Positions 45,961 through 60,324 of a DNA stretch of 64,000 nucleotides are shown in pieces. Numbering within the stretch: position 1 is the first letter of the stretch; every line of letters starts with the position of its first letter. The stretch is from assembly GCA_025331565.1 (NCBI GenBank), contig JAFREQ010000011.1:15334001-15398000 (forward strand). The letters are read 5' to 3'. The notes below the pieces were generated by a model that saw only the letters and a list, made by a program, of their open reading frames with translations, was not told the DNA's origin and ran no database searches. The stretch is from Holacanthus passer. Taxonomy: Eukaryota > Chordata > Actinopteri > Pomacanthidae. A program made the translations under genes and the position numbers.

Positions 45961-46594
45961 TTTTTGCCCTCTTCATATAAAGAATCATTTCATGCTAAAT
46001 TTGAAGGGAGAAAACTTTTCCTACAGTAGGAAGGAAAAGGCTGATTCATGCGTCTTTCTAAATATAAATACTGGAAACTATTTCGTTTTCCCACACATTT
46101 TTTTTTTTCTTTCTGTTGTTTAAGAAGGCGGAAGCTGTGCTTGAATTCTGACCTTGATTTAAACTGAAGAAACACTGAAAAGGAAAAACCTGGTTTATAA
46201 ATAATCAATAGAGTAAAAGGTCTGTGCACTGGACCACCTGGCCTGCCAAACAACCTTTTGTAACCAACGCCGATTCTCAAAATAAACCTCCTCTAATCAA
46301 CCTCGGGTGCCCGATTTGGAAAAAAAAATGCAACAAAGAATGCGATGAATTATGCAACAGGACAAAACTAAAATAGCAATACTCCGATGGTACAGTTGTA
46401 CCAGGTATAGAAATGGCTTGAAATGGATCCAAATTACTTGGCAAAACATCCATGTGGAGCAAACATCCTCCTTTCTCAACTACTTATTGTTTCCTTTTTT
46501 TTCATGTTTGGACTGTGGCAGCGAAAATCAGCGGGGACACCACTTAAAATTCACATCGACTCTGACATTGTTTCAGAACAAGGAGGGGAGAAAG

Positions 46595-46596
<2 letters not shown>

Positions 46597-46636
<40 letters not shown>
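46597..46636 (+). repeat. (GT)20 microsatellite
   Basis: A 40-base perfect dinucleotide run. Confidence 0.95.
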
Positions 46637-46638
<2 letters not shown>

Positions 46639-48653
46639 CTTCCACTCTCTTGGAAGCTGCTGCAGGGGAAAATGCTGACTATTAATAACCAGAGAAACCT
46701 GGCTATTTTTCCCTTTCTTGGCCGGTTGCCACTCGACCCAAACCTGAAATAGATGGAGCATTGGAGCAACTTGTGTCCTGGTTGGCATCAAATCATCATA
46801 TGGAGAGTGAAATGTAAAGGGGGAGAGAGCTCTGGAGATGAAGAGTGAGAGAGACAAAGTGAAAGGGGGGTGACGGAGAGCGAGTCCCTGGAGCGCTTCA
46901 AGAAATCAAACTGCACCCTTGAGGCTTCGAGAAAAACCCCTTATCTTAGGAAACTCATGCTCTGTGCTCAGCAGGCTCTTCGACACAACTCAGAAAGAAA
47001 AAAAAGGAAGACGGCTGCAGCCTGGCTGTTAAACCGTGGTGCTTAAATCATGTGGTGAAAACAAGTTTGTACTGTAACTTCTCTCCTGAGAGCGTTCACG
47101 GAAACACTGCAGAACACAATCTACCGAATTCAACATGTTTGTATCTGCGAGTGCTGTGTGGGCAAACAGCCTGTCAGACATTATAAAAGGTGATAGATGA
47201 TTAGTAAGGTTTACGCAGTGTGTATTGTGTTTGCTAAGGTGTGTGCGTGTGTGTGCGCGTGTGTGTGGGCACGTGACGGTTGTGCCGGTGTCTCATGCCA
47301 GTTCTCAGATTTCTACATGTCAGATCTTGTCTTCCAGGTGAGTGTGCAGCATGTAGGAGTGCTTTCTCTCAGATATTGCCTCAGTCATGACATAATAACA
47401 AAAGGCCAACGGCAAACTGGAAGGCAGGTCTGGCAAGCTGCTGTACCAACGGGCCGGACTGACGTGTGTGAGCCAACACGTACAGTAAAAACCTTTTCAT
47501 TTTTAAGGAGCTTTGAATGGACAATAATTGAGATGGGAGTGAAATAAACAAAAGTACAGACTGACCCGTAAAAGCTGGACCATGAAACGAAATTATGATG
47601 TTAACTTCAGGAGAGGGAATGATTATGTTCCACCAGTCTGAAGGCAGCAGTTCAGGAAAAAGAGGTGAAACTGCGAGGTCATGCAGAGAGATGTGAAATC
47701 TTTCCTTCAGGGACGAAGTTGCAAAACTAATGAAATGTTTTTTAACAGTCATATTTCTTCACAGCAGCAACAGCTCAGTCCAGAACAGACTGAAGCAAAG
47801 GCTGGGGATCAGATTACTGCACAGACAGAGGGCGAAGTCCTTTATGTAGCTTTGAATGGAAAGCGAATTTAATGAATGAGCTTCGCATTAGTTTAGATGC
47901 AAAAAAAAAAAAAAAAAACCCCAAAAAGGAAGCAGAGCTCAACAAGAACTCAAGAATGAGACTAAAAGAATGCAAAAAAAAGGTCAAAATGAATAAGCCA
48001 GTCAGAAAATATACACTGTCATCATAATTTTTTCCGAGGATGTAGACGCCTCCTACACAGCCAGTCATGTAACAGTCAAAGAAAACGCACAAGGTGAGGA
48101 GTAGTTTAGGAAAAGGAGAGACGTCAACACAGAAGCCTGTCTGGTATATTTATGTGAGAGGGACAAAAGGCAGAACCTGCCCAGCTGCATTCAGAGGCAT
48201 TAACATGCTTATCTTTACTGTTTGAATAAAAACTACGCTCCCTCTCTGAGGGCGAGTACCACACCACTAAGGTCACAGCAGACAAGCACTCGATCAAAAG
48301 CACAGTTGGAAACATGTTTTGATATTTGAAAGTGTCGCCTTGTTGGAAACTAATTGCTATCTGGGAATTCAAATTTAGACACAATATATACAACAACACA
48401 TTTGTGATGGTTTTAAAAGAGATTTTAACTTAGTGAAAATGCAAGCAGATGTAAATGTGTGCCCTCTAGCAGAGCAGCACAGATGCTTAATTTAGCTCAG
48501 ACTAACACTTGACAAGTTTTCGTGCTGTTGCCTTTATAACATCCTGGCGACAAAATGACATGTTGCAGAGTATTTCCCCTCCTGAAGAAGTCATGTTTTT
48601 TTTTTTTGCTCAGTAAGCCATTTATATTATGCAAGTTGTCCCGTGTATATGAC

Positions 48654-48681
48654 TGTGTGTGTGTGTGTGTGTGTGTGTGTG
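48654..48681 (+). repeat. (TG)14 microsatellite
   Basis: A 28-base perfect dinucleotide run. Confidence 0.95.
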
Positions 48682-48997
48682 ACACAGAGACAGAGAAAAG
48701 GAGAGTGTGTGTGCACAGAGCAATGTGACTTCCTGACCTCTTCATGTAAAACAGCATGTGGTTCAAAGGCAGTGACTAAAACAAAGATATGCCCGCCTGC
48801 ACGTCTGCCTCACACTCCCCACAATTTCTTTGAAAAATGTGCTTTGTCTTTGCCTGGTTAGTCCTGCACAAGGTGGCTGTGGTATACAGTGGAAAGATCA
48901 CGTGTTGTAATAATGATCTGCTTTATTTGTAAGTAGCTGATTTTACAAATTTAGTGACTGAGACTCTTATGACACTTCAGACACACCACGCTGATAC

Positions 48998-49262
48998 ATG
49001 GATGTCACTTTACACTACTACATACATATTCTACTGCACCGGCACCATCACAGTACATATATACATGTACATATGTACAGTTCATACATTTTCATCAGAC
49101 TTATTTTACATCTTATTTTATTCCTGTATTTTAGCTGCTCCAATATTTTTTATGTTTTAGATTATTATCTATTTAGTTTTTGTTTCATATAAGTGATGTT
49201 TCTTTACATACATATTTATACATATATCTGTGATTGTTTTGTACTTGACAATAAAAGAACAT
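48998..49262 (+). repeat. LINE-type 3' UTR fragment
   Basis: 'gatgtcactttacactacta' leads into a T-rich stretch and ends 'gtacttgacaataaaagaac', the usual make-up of fish non-LTR 3' ends. Confidence 0.45.
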
Positions 49263-50127
49263 GAGCACAGGCTGATCAAAACCAGCCAGGTCTAAAAAGT
49301 TGCATATACTCATTTTGTCTCACTCTTCAGGAAATTAGCACTTTTTTTTTTTTTTTACTTTGGTGGTGTGAAGCCACTATGGGCAGAAACACCTGAAAGG
49401 GCCTTCCCCTTCTGCACCTAAATGATCAAACAGGAGAGCAATGGAAAACCATGCGCAAGCGAAGAGTCAGCCAGAGGTCTGGACTGCCCTCTCGACAGAA
49501 ACGAGAGTCTCCTCATGTCTGAAAGCCCACTTGCTCGGTTGGTACTGGATTTACTCATGGACCTTCAAAGCTTTGCACAATGGGAGGCTGGAAACCACAA
49601 ACGCCCACAATCTGCTTGGCACAGCTATGAGTAAAACAGCACCTAGACGGCCTCTCTCTCTGATTTGTATGTGATTTCTGTCTAATTTTTGTGTTTCAAT
49701 TTCTAAAGCAAAGAAACTAGAGCACCTGATCACCTGATAAATATCAGGTGAACCTGAGGTCAGACTGAGGGGAACTCAACACTAGGGCAAAAATGAAACG
49801 AATGAAAATGTGCTTTTCTGCATTTGAAAAAACAGAAATGTCTACATAGATTTTCTCTTGCCCTTTCGGGGAAAAAGCTTATGAGGTGATAATCTGCCTG
49901 AGGGAAGGCATACTGACTATCAGACTACACTGGCTGACCTACAGTATCTCACTGATAAGCACTGATGTCGGCTTTCAAATGACTAAAAGTGGAAATCGAC
50001 TCAACACACACCTTTTAAGTACAAATATATTCATTGAGGCAATCTGATACATGTGGCAGTAGACAGGTCTTTGCCTTAGCTTTCCACAGCTCATGCATGA
50101 ATTCAACACAATAAACTGAATGACAGT

Positions 50128-50128
<1 letters not shown>

Positions 50129-50185
<57 letters not shown>
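50129..50185 (+). repeat. (AC)n microsatellite, longest in window
   Basis: A 57-base perfect dinucleotide run. Confidence 0.97.
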
Positions 50186-50187
<2 letters not shown>

Positions 50188-50593
50188 GTACAGGACAGTC
50201 CACTCACCCTGTTTCTCCCGTTTCATTTCAAAGAGTGTTCGGTGTCAGCTCACTGACCAGCAACCAAGTGACAGTGGCAGTGTGTGTGTGTGTGTGGTCA
50301 TGCTTTTCCTCAGGAAGTGATGACCAATGAGAAAGGGAACTACACACACACATTTTCTCTCTCTGACAGTGTCTGGGCTCAGCAGAAGTTCAGACAGCTA
50401 ACTATCATGTGGTCTTTGTGTGTGTGTGTGCGCACGCGCACATGAACGTGTGTGTGTGTCTTTCATTCCTAGTTTTTTAATGTCTGCATTTCTCTGCTTA
50501 ATCGTACATACTTGTGTACATGTGCCCATGTGCTTAAAAGTGCTTCCTCATATTTATGTTCTCTCCTGTGTAAGTGTGTCTGTGCATGTGTGT

Positions 50594-50632
50594 CTGTGTG
50601 TGTGTGTGTGTGTGTATGTGTGTGTGTGTGTA
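50594..50632 (+). repeat. (TG)n microsatellite, interrupted
   Basis: A 39-base run with one tat interruption. It is part of a longer GT-rich stretch beginning at 50418. Confidence 0.9.
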
Positions 50633-52394
50633 AGGTGGTAGACATCAGATGCAGATGATTTCCTGTTGCTTCACTCTGACAGGCGACCTCATCATGCCTC
50701 TCTGGTTGCACTTCTCTCCCGTCAGTCACTCAGTGTCGATGTGACAGTGGTGACGCACTCACTTCTGCCTCATGCAATGCCAACACAACACAAGCCTGCT
50801 GGCTCTCTGCTTTCATTAAAAATAACATACTAATGGTTAATTTCTAACCAGACAAGGAGAACTGTTATCTATGAACAGGAGACTGACGCTCACTGTCTCG
50901 TTTATGGTTCTAATTTTATCTGAGGCTGAATAGATTTCAGCTGCGAAGCAGAAACCTCAAGTTGATCTTTTTTTTTATTACTCAAACATGGCAGATAAAG
51001 TATAATACAACCTGCAATAATGATCATGAGATTATTGCTAATCATTTTATCTCCTTAGTTTACCTTATATTTCTTGTCTTCATTCTTTTGTTTTTATTTT
51101 ACATGTATGTTTATTGTCATTTTCTAGGGCTGACTGAAAATCTGATCAGGGGACAACAGGGACACATCGATGATCAATGGTCTGATCAAAATAAATAAAT
51201 AAACTGAGACAACATCCAGCAGAGTTATTTGTCTCTTACTATTCTCCCATTCTACTGCATGAAATACGCTGCAGCGCTCACACACGTTCCCAGACCAAAC
51301 AAGGGAGAAGTGGTTTCGTCTTCTTGACTGTGACAATGGGAAATTTCTGCCTGCGTTTCCATTTGTGCATAAGTTACGTGACTATGCATGGATGCGCGAG
51401 AAATTACGAAGCAAAACTTACGTAACAAAACTTCTTCTGAAAAAAAAGTGAAACAATTATCGAGGAAATGAGACAGAGGAGACAAACCGTCAGAACGATT
51501 CAGACGCAGAGGCTCTTGGCTGATCCCCAAAGGGGTCACGGTTTGACAGGTAGGGTCAAGCAGTGTCGCATTAGCTCTACGGTAGCTTTCACTGCTCCAC
51601 TCTCATACCACAAGTGTGTACTGAGACAATAACAAATCCTGCCAACAATGCAGCAGCAATTAGAAAGAATGTTGAACTGCACGTTTTCCAAGAAGGCAGC
51701 CATCACTTCTCTGAAAGACCAGAGAAAACATTTCATGAGGTTTAGATAAGGTGACTGCTATCCCGATGTTCACGACACTGACTCTCCAAAAATCACTTTT
51801 TCCTTTGGTGCCACTTCGAGGCCACGCAGAAGGCTCACACAAAGTGGCTGCCCACACCATGACAGATCTACCACCATATTCAACAGAGACGCAGCAGTGA
51901 AGGTTGAAACATTAACCTCAGCTACAAGTTGAAACTGCATCTGAAAAACCCCATCAGATCATATCACACACTTGTTTTTCCCTCTAACAAGAGACCAGGT
52001 TTTTGTGTGTGTTCTGACTAATCACACACCAAAGAGGATCCATCATCAACTTAACCACAACATGAGTCTGACTGCAATAATCAACACAACACTCTGCGAC
52101 GAGCGCCAGGTTTTCAGTGAATCAAAGTGAATAAAAAAAATGATTTGCACTCTCAGCTGTAAACACACATGTACGCTTCTTTACTAAGACTTCTGAGACA
52201 CTTGCATCCAGAATGGGATTCATCAACTGAGCTGAACTCTTACTTGTGTTCACACTAAAAGTTTGTAGCCCCGTGGTTGTCGGCTCCTTTCTGTTAACTT
52301 TCTCTGGCTGCATCATGGTTTCAGCAAGCGAGCGGAACTAGAGCCCTGACGACTTGGTAAAGCTGGGGACAGAAGTGAAGACCTATGAGGGCTG

Positions 52395-52815
52395 GACAAA
52401 CAGTCGTCTGCACAAAATGAATATTGAACGACGGAGAAAACACATCGATAAAACTTGAACGCATGAGGCGATCAATACCACTCTTGTGTTCATGCATTAT
52501 TATGAACCAGGAGGCAACGAGCTCAGCTTAGCATAAAAACTGGGAACAGGGGGAAACAGCCATCCTGACCGTGTCCAAAGTTCAAAATACACCCACAGGC
52601 ACAGCTCAAGCTCATCAATTAACGTGTTGTTTGTTAATTTCAAATGCAAACAGAAATGCAGTAATTACAAATTATAGCTTTATGGCTACTTCACTATTAG
52701 GTTTTATGGGGGCTCTAGCAGTCAATAGTTAGTGTACAGACTGTTCTTCTTATCTAACTCTTGGCAAGAAAGTGAAAAAGCATGTTACCCAAAATGTTGG
52801 ATTATTCCTTTAAAC
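52395..52815 (+). repeat. Common percomorph interspersed repeat, copy 3
   Basis: 'gcatgaggcgatcaatacca', 'gctcagcttagcataaaaac', 'tgggaacagggggaaacagc', 'ccgtgtccaaagttcaaaat' and 'ctcttggcaagaaagtgaa' follow the expected order. It is the most complete of the three copies. Confidence 0.75.
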
Positions 52816-53332
52816 TGAGCTGTGGCTCTGCACTAAAACCACCTTTATAAGATAATAGCACATCACACTAGTTTGCAGTTTTTCTGACGGTTTTCTTTTT
52901 TATTTCTCCTGCTCACACACGTGACGCCAATGTGTCAGTTACAGCCGTAACCTCAGACATATTAGCATAAAGTAATAACCTGAAAGAAAACAGCGACTGA
53001 ATTAGGAGGCGAATGATTCGAATCATTAAACACACACACACTATATGATTTTATCTCTAGACTGTCAACAGCACGAACAGACTCAGTTGGACTCTGTTCA
53101 GTCGTCACGCCCAAATCACGGTTATAATCAGCTTGACGATCAGAACGTGCGTCCCTGCACTACCTTAGCAAAAAAAAAAAAAAAGTCTGCTATGCTATGA
53201 CACACTCACACAACTGGATCAGGTTTGAAACAAAAGGGGCTAATCTAAGTCTTCAATCTGTTAACCAAGCTTTTGATCATAGTCACATAATTTAATTATC
53301 CATTGTGATGGGAAGGCTGCTCTTGCCAGACT

Positions 53333-53353
53333 CACACACACACACACACACAC
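53333..53353 (+). repeat. (CA)n microsatellite
   Basis: A 21-base dinucleotide run. Confidence 0.9.
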
Positions 53354-53655
53354 TGATGTTCAGGATATGTTTGACATTGATGTCAGAATCATAATGTGGC
53401 TGGGACCTGAGGTGGGACAACATGGTGACAGACTCCAATGAACAGCACTCTGGGGGATTGTAAAGAAACATATTGAACCCTTTCATGTGAACAAAGGCAA
53501 ACATTTAGGGACAAACACTTTATGCTGCATATATTTGCACACACGAGGGCATGTAAGTACACTGGAACTTAAACATATACTATTTAAACTCAGATATGGG
53601 AGATGCATATAAGCAGGTCAGTGCACACAAGAGGAGAGAGAGCTGTGATATATCT

Positions 53656-53700
53656 CTGTGTGTGTATGTGTGGGTGTGTGTGTGTGTGTGTGTGTGTGTG
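53656..53700 (+). repeat. (TG)n microsatellite, interrupted
   Basis: A 45-base TG-rich run. An AC run at 53877-53902 lies about 180 bases away in opposite sense, so the two could pair. Confidence 0.9.
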
Positions 53701-53876
53701 CTCCATATGTTGCCTCTCTGGGAATCTGGAGTTTTAACAATAATCTGAGGACATGAACTTTCCCCCAATTCCTTAAAATAGTTATGAGTTAATGGTTGAT
53801 GAGTCTCTTGAGCCTCGAGAGTTTCCTCACTGGATAAGGGGAAGGAGTGCTGCATGCTGTCAAGGTCTTGCGCACG

Positions 53877-53902
53877 CACACACACACACACACACACACA
53901 CA
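53877..53902 (+). repeat. (CA)13 microsatellite
   Basis: A 26-base dinucleotide run. Confidence 0.9.
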
Positions 53903-56900
53903 TATCTGCCATGCTGTCATGCTGAAAGACACATGTGTATGAGGACATGTGTGCACAGCATAAACAAAGCACTCCTTCCATTTACGACAGGAGAAGCAAA
54001 TCAAAATCTATTTATCTTTGCCTTACACACAAATCTGAGTCTGAGGTGCTGCACTGAAAACAGGACATGACGGTTAGAAAGAGAAGGAGGATGAGGAGGA
54101 CGAAGACAGAGGCAGACATGGAGATAAACAACTGATTCCATCTATTCAATTCTCATTTATGATGCCGTCATAAACTCACTTCATGTGACTGTGATCCGAG
54201 CTGTGGGAGTCGTGTGAGAAAGATTTATAGGTAAACTCGTGTTTGGACAAAGACAGGGAGTGAGAGGAGGGCAACATGGTAGGAAGAGGGAGAGGTGCAA
54301 TGTGGGAAGGGTCATGCCCTGTTCCTCGAAGTGGAGAGGAAAAGACTGCTGTGCTGCCTTCAGCTGCTGTTTCGCCGGACAATAACAAAACAACACATGA
54401 CGTGACTCCCATTCACAGAACGTGCTGTAAACACATGTGCCGGGAACGGCGCACGCAAAAGGAATGGATTTAGAATTGTCTTCGAAAAAAGGAAGGTTCA
54501 GTGAAGGTTTGAGCACAATAAGTGTCAGAGTTGGCTTAACCTCCTCGCTTTGATTGCAAAATCAGCCCTAACTGAGAACAGCAGGTCCATCAAGCTTCTT
54601 CCTTCTCTATATGCTGAACATGGGGCGTAACGTTAGCAGCTCTGTTGTGTTCACACACCAGCAATCCCAGACAAATTTGTAATCTGAGAAAGCTGTACGA
54701 TTTACCGAACACGCTGGTTAGCCTTCGCTTGCAATGTTAAAAGTCCAAAATATAGGCAAGACACAAATGTACGTGAGCTAAGCAGCCATACAGGGTTATG
54801 TAAGAACGAAATACCAGTCAGATCCCTTATCATACCCACTGACAAGTTCTAAAATGCGATACAAGAAAAATGCTTCCTGGTGTCTTTATTTTGGCATCTT
54901 CTGTTTGAATCATCCAATAGTGAGCATGCCTTGGATATACAGCTTTAGCCTTTAATATGAGTCAGCTGCAAACAATAAAAGAAATCAGCCAGAGACAATC
55001 AACACATGGAGCTGTATGAGCTTAATTATCTAGCTACGACTGACGAAATCTGCCAGCGACTCCTACCTCCTACCTGAAATCACACTGCTTGAAAAGTTAA
55101 TATGAATTTCCAGAGGCAAATCTGCCCCACTATCGTTGTAAACTCCACGTGCGCAGCCTGAGAAATGAAAGCTCGACGGGTGGAGCGAGAGTACAACACT
55201 AAGGCAGGTGGGGCTCAGCGAACAGCCGATGGCAAGAAGAAGTACGAGAAGTTTCCATGAAGAGAGAAAGCTATTTGCAGTCTCCAGTTCCTGTTTCATT
55301 TCAAAGGTCCTTTGGCATTTAACCATGATTGGGCAACTTTAAATTGAGGGGGCAGATTGCACACATCATACATCATCCTTAGCAAGACCTGAACTAATGA
55401 TGTCTCAAGCGGTGGCACATCCAGCGAACCAACGGAAAACATGAAGTGCGCATGAAGTCTGAGTCAGTCTCAGTTCCCACTAGGGACCCGAGGTTTTGAC
55501 CTGAAGAGCTGCTGTTTGCTCCCACATCTTTCTAAATGGGAAATTAGGGCAAAGGTTTCTACATATCCCTACTGTCTCTTGAATAATATCTATGTTAAAG
55601 TGCACTGGCACGGACGACTCTTCACATTAGCGTATGTGTGTATATTTGTGTCGGGTGACGTCATGTTTGCGTGTGCATGGGTGAACTACCAACCGGGAAA
55701 CTGTCTCCTTGCCCTAAAAGCTCCAGCTTCACCGCGTGTCTCATGTTTAATGGTAATTCAGTATTTGCAAATTTGTTTCGGAGGAAACAACACTAAAGCA
55801 CAATAGTAGCTGAAATGGTCCAGTCGTGCCTTATCATTGGATCCTGCCTGATTATCATAAGGACAGTTCTGGTTTAGTCCAACTTTAGTCCTATTTTATA
55901 GGTTTGGCTATCATTTCTTTTAGTTATGATATAATTATGCTCACAAGTCTGACAGGACAACAAACACGACGGGTCAGATGATCAAAAAGGCTGTAAAACA
56001 GTTCAGCTAGATTAACGAAACCATTTTATGCGGAGGTGAAACTAAAAGTAGTTGTACCTGAAATGAGTAATAATCCTTTACTGCACAGGAAATCAGTTTA
56101 TGTGCACAATTAAATCGTAATGGGTGTCGACAACAAACATCATTTTAATATTCATCTTTGTTTTTTCCTCCTAAAAAGTTTTTCTAAACTGGGAGTTTGT
56201 TTGTCAGAATCATCCATCTGTGGTTTTACTTCTTGTATACCTAAATGTTTCATCTAATCAGGTTCTCATTTTTACACTCAATGAAAAATAAACTCTCTAG
56301 TTGTAAAGCTGAAACATTTAGTCAGGTAGTTGATTGGCTGAAGTTATCAGCAACTGTTTTGATAATTAATAGCTCCTCATTCACGTTCTCTAATTCCTGC
56401 TTCTGGATCTGGTGACAGGATCAATTTTGACTTTAGGAAACTGTAATAGGCTTTTTTCACTATTTTATACACTGAAGAATTTGTTGACTCATCAAAAACA
56501 AAACAAAGCTATTATGATGTGATTTATACGATATATACGCCGTCAGTGATGAAAATAATTGTTTGTTGCAGTCCTAATAGACTGTGATCAGATGTATTAT
56601 TTCAATGTTCACTATCCAGAGCGTGCTACTAGTAGTGGAGGACGCAAAGAGTTAGGGTGATACTAAACAGAAACAACATCTTGTCTTCGGCAGGAAACGG
56701 CATCGTTTTAAGTTCAGTTATTGGGTGTGAAAAATAGTGGATGTGAGACAAATAGGCGTTTACAAATTGAATTGATAATGTGTGGGTATTGATCATGTTT
56801 GCACTTTGCATTTAAATGTTCCTTTCTCGTCCAGACATAAGACAGCATTTAAGTATAAAGGGCTGAGAACTGAAAACGTGCTTTGATGAACATGAGTCAC

Positions 56901-58039
56901 TTCTCAGATGCCAGATGTTGTTGTGATTGAAGTGATGTCTCATCACAGCATCTTGTCAATGTTGAGAGAGAAAATGCGAACAAGTGTAACGGCAACTGAT
57001 TCATTTTGAAAAATACTGTGTAGGCTGTGTTGGAATATTAAAAAAAAAACAACACTGTAAACACATGCAGCAATTTTTTAATCTGCTACCTAATAGCATT
57101 AATAAGTAACTAATTAATAACTAATTAAACATGTTTGCCCAGAAAACTATGGTTAAAACGTTAAGATAGAATTAGATCAATGTGTTCAACTCCATCTCTG
57201 TGTTAAGACCTTCATTAAATACAATATAACCTTAACATGAATCCAGGAAAACACTTTGTAATACTGTGCAGTAAAGAACAGAGGAAATCATGACTTGATG
57301 AACCACAGAGACTAGATTTAACTAACAGAGCAAACAACCTGCTTGTTTGTCACAATAAATCCAATTCTGCAGCAAAAAAATGTTGCTGTCAGTCGTAAAC
57401 CGTGAAATGATTAGCCCTTAAGTTAATAATTACTCCTAATTTAAAAACCATATGGATGACCTAAAGGCTAAACTGTGTCAACACAGTCTCAATGTCATCT
57501 GATAAAATCCAATCAAAGGTGGTCTTTTTTTTTTTTTTTTCAAAACTTCACAATAACACAAAGAAAAGCTGAATTATGGTAAACACACCAGGATGTCGGC
57601 CGTGTCGAGGCAAAAGTGGTTAACTCTCTGTGGGCTGAACCGGAGTGTGTCGCTCTGTTTTTAATCTCCATATTGATGTAGAAAGCACAGTTGTCATGTC
57701 GAGCCCTTACAGAGGTTTCATACAAAGCTTTTAAACAACAAAGCTCAACAAAGCTTTTTAAAGCCAGTGCAAACAACTTCTCAGAAGACTGCAAACGTTT
57801 GCCTTCAGATATTTTAAATTAAGGCGGATTTGCAAAAAAAAAAAACACGAGGAGTCCTGATATGGAGGCGTCTTCAAGAACTCAGAGCTCAAACAAAAAG
57901 CTTTGTATAGAAGTGTGTTGTCTGCAAAGAGTTAAAATTTCAGGCTGTGTGCATGCCGGACAACATAAACACAGCATGGTATCTTATGAGACACTCCTTT
58001 CATTTATTACAACAGAGCTAAGTCCAAATCTCAGTCACT

Positions 58040-58060
58040 CACACACACACACACACACAC
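58040..58060 (+). repeat. (CA)n microsatellite
   Basis: A 21-base dinucleotide run. Confidence 0.9.
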
Positions 58061-59224
58061 TTCTCTGTACAAATTATATAACTTGATGAGCAATAATTCA
58101 ATGACTGGTGTTGTGTCAACACACACAGACAGTCAGATTTAAAGCAAGTCATGCAGAGACTACAAGACATACATGTGTTTTCCTGTGACTGATTTAAGTT
58201 GCTCAAGATTTAAATTAGACAAATACATTCAGGACATAAAGCAAAACTGAAACAGCTGCCCAAAACACTTGAAATAAAAATGCATCGGAAAGACCGAACA
58301 CTTGTGCCGAATGCCACACAAAGTCCAAATGAACTCGACAGTCAAGCAAATTCTGATGTTAAAATGTGACAGGGGTATTATGACATTAATCCAGATGAGC
58401 ATTGGTAACCAGACAAATGACCTTTTATAACTTCTCCAAAACTGAGATCATTTCTCAACCACAAAAATAGTATCACAAGTTCTCCTACTTTAAAATAGCC
58501 ACGTGACATCAGTGATGACATTTAACCTTTAATGAACTTAAAACCGATATCATTCTGATAAACGCCTGATAATTTATATATAGTTTGATAAATAATGCTC
58601 CTGCTACTTAATCATTAGGGGATTATCTGTAAAAACTGCGACTTGTTGGATTCAACTTTTCAGGAAGTGTGAGCAGTTTATTTGTTCTCTATGACTTTCT
58701 CTTTCTTTCTGTCACATATTTTAAACAATCTGGTTGAGGTTTTAAGTAAGAGAGCATCTTTCTTCTTGTAAAAGAAAATTACTCTCCTATTGTTTATGAG
58801 TTTGTTATGAGATTGTTTATGGCTGCTTTTTTACAGAGCTGTTCATTTCCACTAACTTTATTATCGCTGAGTATTAGGAGACATAAGAGCATGACTCCAA
58901 TGATTTGGCATGTTTTAGCTCATTTATCACCAACAACATGAACTTTACGTAACTGGCAACTAATTTCCAAAGCTGTGGTAGTTTGGTTTCCTATCTTCCA
59001 GGCAGGTTTAAGTGCTGTCAAATACACTATTACAATAAACTTGCTGAGACATTAAATTAACTTGAGTCAGATAATCTATCACAGTGGACTTTGCATTAAG
59101 ATTTGTGTGCCAATAGTGCTGTCTGCACTTTCAGCTGTGACAGCACAACATAAAATTAGTGTTCCAGATATGTTAGGACGCCGTGTCCACGTAGTAATAT
59201 CCTGTATATAATCATGTGCTTGAC

Positions 59225-59625
59225 AAAGTGTTGAACCTCGCTCCATCCTCACTTGTGAACGAGTCTTTCCAGGATGAACCTTTCATACCCAATCATGATA
59301 CTATCACCTGTTACCAATGAACCTTTTTACCTGTGGAATGATCCAAACAGGTGTTTTTGGATCAGTCCACAACTTTCACAGTCTTTTGTTGCTCCTGTCC
59401 CAACTTGTTTGAAACGTGTTGCTGCCATCAAATTCAGAATAAGCGGATATCTACAAAAATCAATGAAGTTGATGAGGTCAAACATTCAATATATTGTCTT
59501 TGTATTGTTTTCAGTTGAGTCTATGTCAACAAGGATTGGCAAGTTGTCACATAATTTACGTTTTGCACAGCATCCAAACATTTTTGGAATTGGGATTGTA
59601 AAACTCAAGCAAATGTAGAATCTCC
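59225..59625 (+). mobile_element. Non-autonomous fish DNA-element copy
   Basis: 'cacctgttaccaatgaacct', 'ccaaacaggtgtttttggat', 'cagtcttttgttgctcctgt', 'tttggaattgggattgtaaa' follow the order of a very common teleost element (from memory). A 114-codon open frame lies inside it but I do not think it encodes a protein. Family not assigned. Confidence 0.65.
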
Positions 59626-60324
59626 GCCAGATATTTTAGCATAGCATAGTTAAATCATTAGAAACTAATGGCTGCAACACTTTAAATGGTCTGCAGTAAT
59701 GTTTATGTTGTGTAAGTGGACCAAAAACAAGCAAAAACACTACATGATTCTTTAAGTGTCAAAAAACTTATAAGTAAACTTGTCTGAATTGTCCCATTAA
59801 GAATGAATATCAAGAGTTAAAAATTGCTTTAAATATGTGAAAACATTTCGTTTAAAACAGCAAAACAATTCTCTGTGATTTTATCCCTGATTGCGCACTG
59901 CCGTATCAGATTATTGAAGTTGAGATCACACAAAGTGACGAAGAAAGACGTCCAAACAACATTAGGCCACATCAGCTAACATCAGCTGAGCCACAGAGCA
60001 AACCTCAAAGAGAAGTCAGCCTCGGCCTCTGAGCCTGTGTCCACATTACTGCTGAGTCACGATCAAGATTTTCCAGTTAAATCAAAAAACTCTGAACGGC
60101 CTGAATGTTGTGCAACATCTGAACAATCCTCACAAACACTCTCCTGTACTCACCTGAGAAGTTGTGATCACTTTGATGGTTAAAATCTCTGCCTGGTGTT
60201 TGCATGTCAAACTCACACTCACACTGTGGCCCGCAGAAACACTATGGACCGACACCTGACTGTGTGCCAGTTGTCAGTCCTGTGACCGCGCCCTCGCCAT
60301 CACCTCCCCCTCCCCATCCCCACC

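Noticed and set aside
50015..50226. Cys-Val and His-Thr repeat peptides, here and at 34284, 46423, 48497 and 53789
   Set aside because: These are translations of CA/GT microsatellites.
54176..54412. Open frame on - ending at a good donor (catgaa|gtgagt), as a possible alternative N-terminal pparg exon
   Set aside because: Its phase does not join in frame to coding exon 1, whose ATG needs one leftover base. At most it could be an untranslated exon.
59274..59618. 114-codon open frame
   Set aside because: It lies within a common fish DNA element whose copies are non-coding.
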